DNA of 25,038 nt from the NCBI GenBank assembly GCA_035301625.1, contig DATGTW010000128.1, positions 1-25,038 of the forward strand. The letters are read 5' to 3'. Source of the DNA: Paenalcaligenes sp035301625 (GTDB lineage Bacteria > Pseudomonadota > Gammaproteobacteria > Burkholderiales > Burkholderiaceae_B). Positions 23,607-25,038 of the stretch are shown here, in pieces. The notes under the pieces are model-generated. The model searched no databases and was not told where the DNA came from. It saw only the letters and a program-made list of their open reading frames with translations. The position numbers were made by a program, and so were the translations under genes. How positions within the stretch are numbered: position 1 is the first letter of the stretch; each line of letters opens with the position of its first letter.

Positions 23607-25038
23607 CGGCTCTCTATGGGTTCTTGCTGCTCATTGAGTAAATCTTCGAGCACCACTGCACCATTACCACTGGCTTTAAAACGACCCCAACGCGCTCCTG
23701 TAAATGCCATCCCCTGGCCCTCAGCAAAATACCAAGCATTGACCCCGTCGGGCGTCCACTCGCCGAACTTCATCTCCATCATGACCGGAATGGCACGCTG
23801 CAGAACCTGAGGCTGGGTGATCGGTATCAAATAATAATTAGGATGCGGATCACTGCCACGCAATTGAGCCTCGAGCGGATGTTCCACCCGTTGCACTAAA
23901 TAATCTTGTCCCTCTACCTGCACTGCATATAAACGCGCACCCTGCCGTTTAGTTGGCATCACCCATACACGCAAACGCATCCGCGGCCAAGCAATCTCGG
24001 GGTGCTGCTTTTGCAATAGACGAATGCTCATGCTCAACCCAAAACGCAGTGACATATAGTCTCCTTGCATCAAAGAACGTGGATCCGCAGGTAACAAAGA
24101 CAACTCGAAACTGACCCCCTCTTTGAGAATGCGATCTTGCACATATAGATACCAAGTACTGCTAGCATAAATAGCCAAAGCACCCAAGCACAAAGCCGTC
24201 CATTGCAAAGTGGACATACGACCCTGTTTTTTAGAATCACGGGCGGATGTTCCTTGCTGAAGTGCAGGCGCTGACTGTTGAGCCGACACGACTGAATGCG
24301 GGGATGTGGTTGATTGCTGAGATGTGATTGCAACTGGTTTGGGGCTATGTTGCGCGCGTGTTTTTTTACGCCTGGACAATACGTGCTCTAAGGCCAAGCT
24401 CAGAGTCCCTACCAGTCCGGCACCGATCAACAGCCGCCCGACTTTGTCCAACAGGCTTATATAAGTGGCGTCATACCAACGCACCAGTACGAACATAAAA
24501 CAAGCCAAAAACAAGTACATCGCTGCGCGTTGGCGATGCACACCGGCATACACAATGCCCGTAAAGGTCATGACCAACCAGGGGTTAGGCCACCAGACAA
24601 AGGCCACACCCAAGGCACCCGCCGCCACCACAAAAAGACTCAAACCACCTAAGACTGGCGACAAAGACAACCACACGGTAGCGACCAACACAAAGGTGGC
24701 CACACTGCTCAGTATGGGTACCCCAAAACCTGGTTGAGCCCAGCCTGCGGCCACCCACCACGACGCCAACCCAATCACCACCAACCAAAAGCCACTGGCT
24801 GCCAATAAAGGTTGCAACTCGCGCTGCCGCTTTTGATCCAGCCAATGATAAGCCCCAGCCAGCAGAAACACCCAAGCGTAAAGCAACGCAAAACGCAAAT
24901 CAAATACCGCAGTATCGGTTTGCCACAAAGCACTGTGCGGCGCAATCCAAGGCCAGGCCCAACAAATAAACACCAACCATGCCGCGGTCAACGCACGTAC
25001 CATCGGGGCCCGTGCCCACAAATACCAAAGCATGGCCA
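23603..25038 (-). CDS. DUF4401-like membrane protein fused to a GDYXXLXY domain; 5' end outside window
   Basis: The N-terminal 220 or so residues are a multi-pass membrane region (about eight TM segments) ending DKVGRLLIGAGLVGTLSLAL, which resembles DUF4401/DUF2157-type proteins. A Ser/Gln/Lys-rich linker (about 221-272) follows, then one more TM helix (about 277-297). A periplasmic domain carries the GDYXXLXY hallmark as LMQGDYMSLRF (324-331) and continues to the C-terminus (residue 476 from the first visible Met). In many bacteria the two parts are separate adjacent genes. Function is unknown. An ATG exists at 25033, but the frame stays open to the window edge, so the real start may be upstream. 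The stop TAA (23603-23605 on the complement) interlocks with that of smg. Confidence 0.82.
   Translation of the reverse strand, partial: AMLWYLWARAPMVRALTAAWLVFICWAWPWIAPHSALWQTDTAVFDLRFALLYAWVFLLAGAYHWLDQKRQRELQPLLAASGFWLVVIGLASWWVAAGWAQPGFGVPILSSVATFVLVATVWLSLSPVLGGLSLFVVAAGALGVAFVWWPNPWLVMTFTGIVYAGVHRQRAAMYLFLACFMFVLVRWYDATYISLLDKVGRLLIGAGLVGTLSLALEHVLSRRKKTRAQHSPKPVAITSQQSTTSPHSVVSAQQSAPALQQGTSARDSKKQGRMSTLQWTALCLGALAIYASSTWYLYVQDRILKEGVSFELSLLPADPRSLMQGDYMSLRFGLSMSIRLLQKQHPEIAWPRMRLRVWVMPTKRQGARLYAVQVEGQDYLVQRVEHPLEAQLRGSDPHPNYYLIPITQPQVLQRAIPVMMEMKFGEWTPDGVNAWYFAEGQGMAFTGARWGRFKASGNGAVVLEDLLNEQQEPIESR

Noticed and set aside
1..25038. Search for CRISPR arrays, insertion sequences, tRNAs and phage attachment sites
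   Set aside because: No regularly spaced repeats, transposase-like proteins, cloverleaf-type sequences or integrase genes were seen.

Overview
The window looks like a chromosomal segment from a moderate-GC betaproteobacterium, most likely Burkholderiales/Alcaligenaceae. The basis is the argS / SPOR-domain / dsbA gene order, a long-form LeuA, DUF1840 and Smg proteins, a DctPQM transporter and a complete AceK. This is inference from gene content; no 16S or other marker is present. I see no tRNA, rRNA, insertion sequence, CRISPR array or prophage.

Layout, left to right. (1) 1-897 is the C-terminal part of release factor 3 (prfC), closed by a clean terminator. (2) 1029-1655 encodes a small membrane-anchored protein with four C-terminal cysteines, followed by about 425 bp of non-coding DNA holding two degenerate copies of a roughly 75-bp repeat and a strong bidirectional terminator. 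(3) 2081-5036 (minus strand) is a C4-dicarboxylate TRAP transporter operon, dctP-dctQ-dctM, with an intra-operon hairpin after dctP. (4) 5421-7987 holds a two-TM membrane protein, then a short leader ORF with four consecutive Leu codons and alternative RNA hairpins, then leuA (leucine biosynthesis). This looks like classical leucine attenuation. (5) 8127-8471 (minus) is a DUF1840 protein. (6) 8567-12496 is a 1309-residue Sec-exported RHS protein ending in a DUF2235/Tle1-like lipase tip with an apparently intact Ser-Asp-His set; no immunity gene is evident beside it. (7) 12583-15627 is the housekeeping run argS, SPOR-domain protein, dsbA, closed by a terminator. (8) 15792-18127 (minus) pairs a metallo-beta-lactamase-fold hydrolase with a cystathionine beta-lyase-type PLP enzyme. 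(9) 18360-21402 is aceK overlapping an acetyl-CoA acetyltransferase by 8 nt. (10) 21542-22993 (minus) is an aromatic-aldehyde-type dehydrogenase. (11) 23145-23606 is smg, which shares a TTAA stop overlap with the convergent gene at 23603-25038 (minus), a DUF4401-like membrane protein fused to a GDYXXLXY domain and cut by the window edge.

Functionally, the region is mostly core metabolism and housekeeping: dicarboxylate uptake, leucine synthesis, control of the TCA/glyoxylate branch point by AceK next to a thiolase, sulfur amino acid metabolism, translation and periplasmic disulfide formation. The accessory-looking item is the RHS-lipase gene. The most informative regulatory item is the leu leader. 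No wholly new multi-gene system is evident; the best candidates for follow-up are the orphan RHS-lipase and the leucine attenuator.
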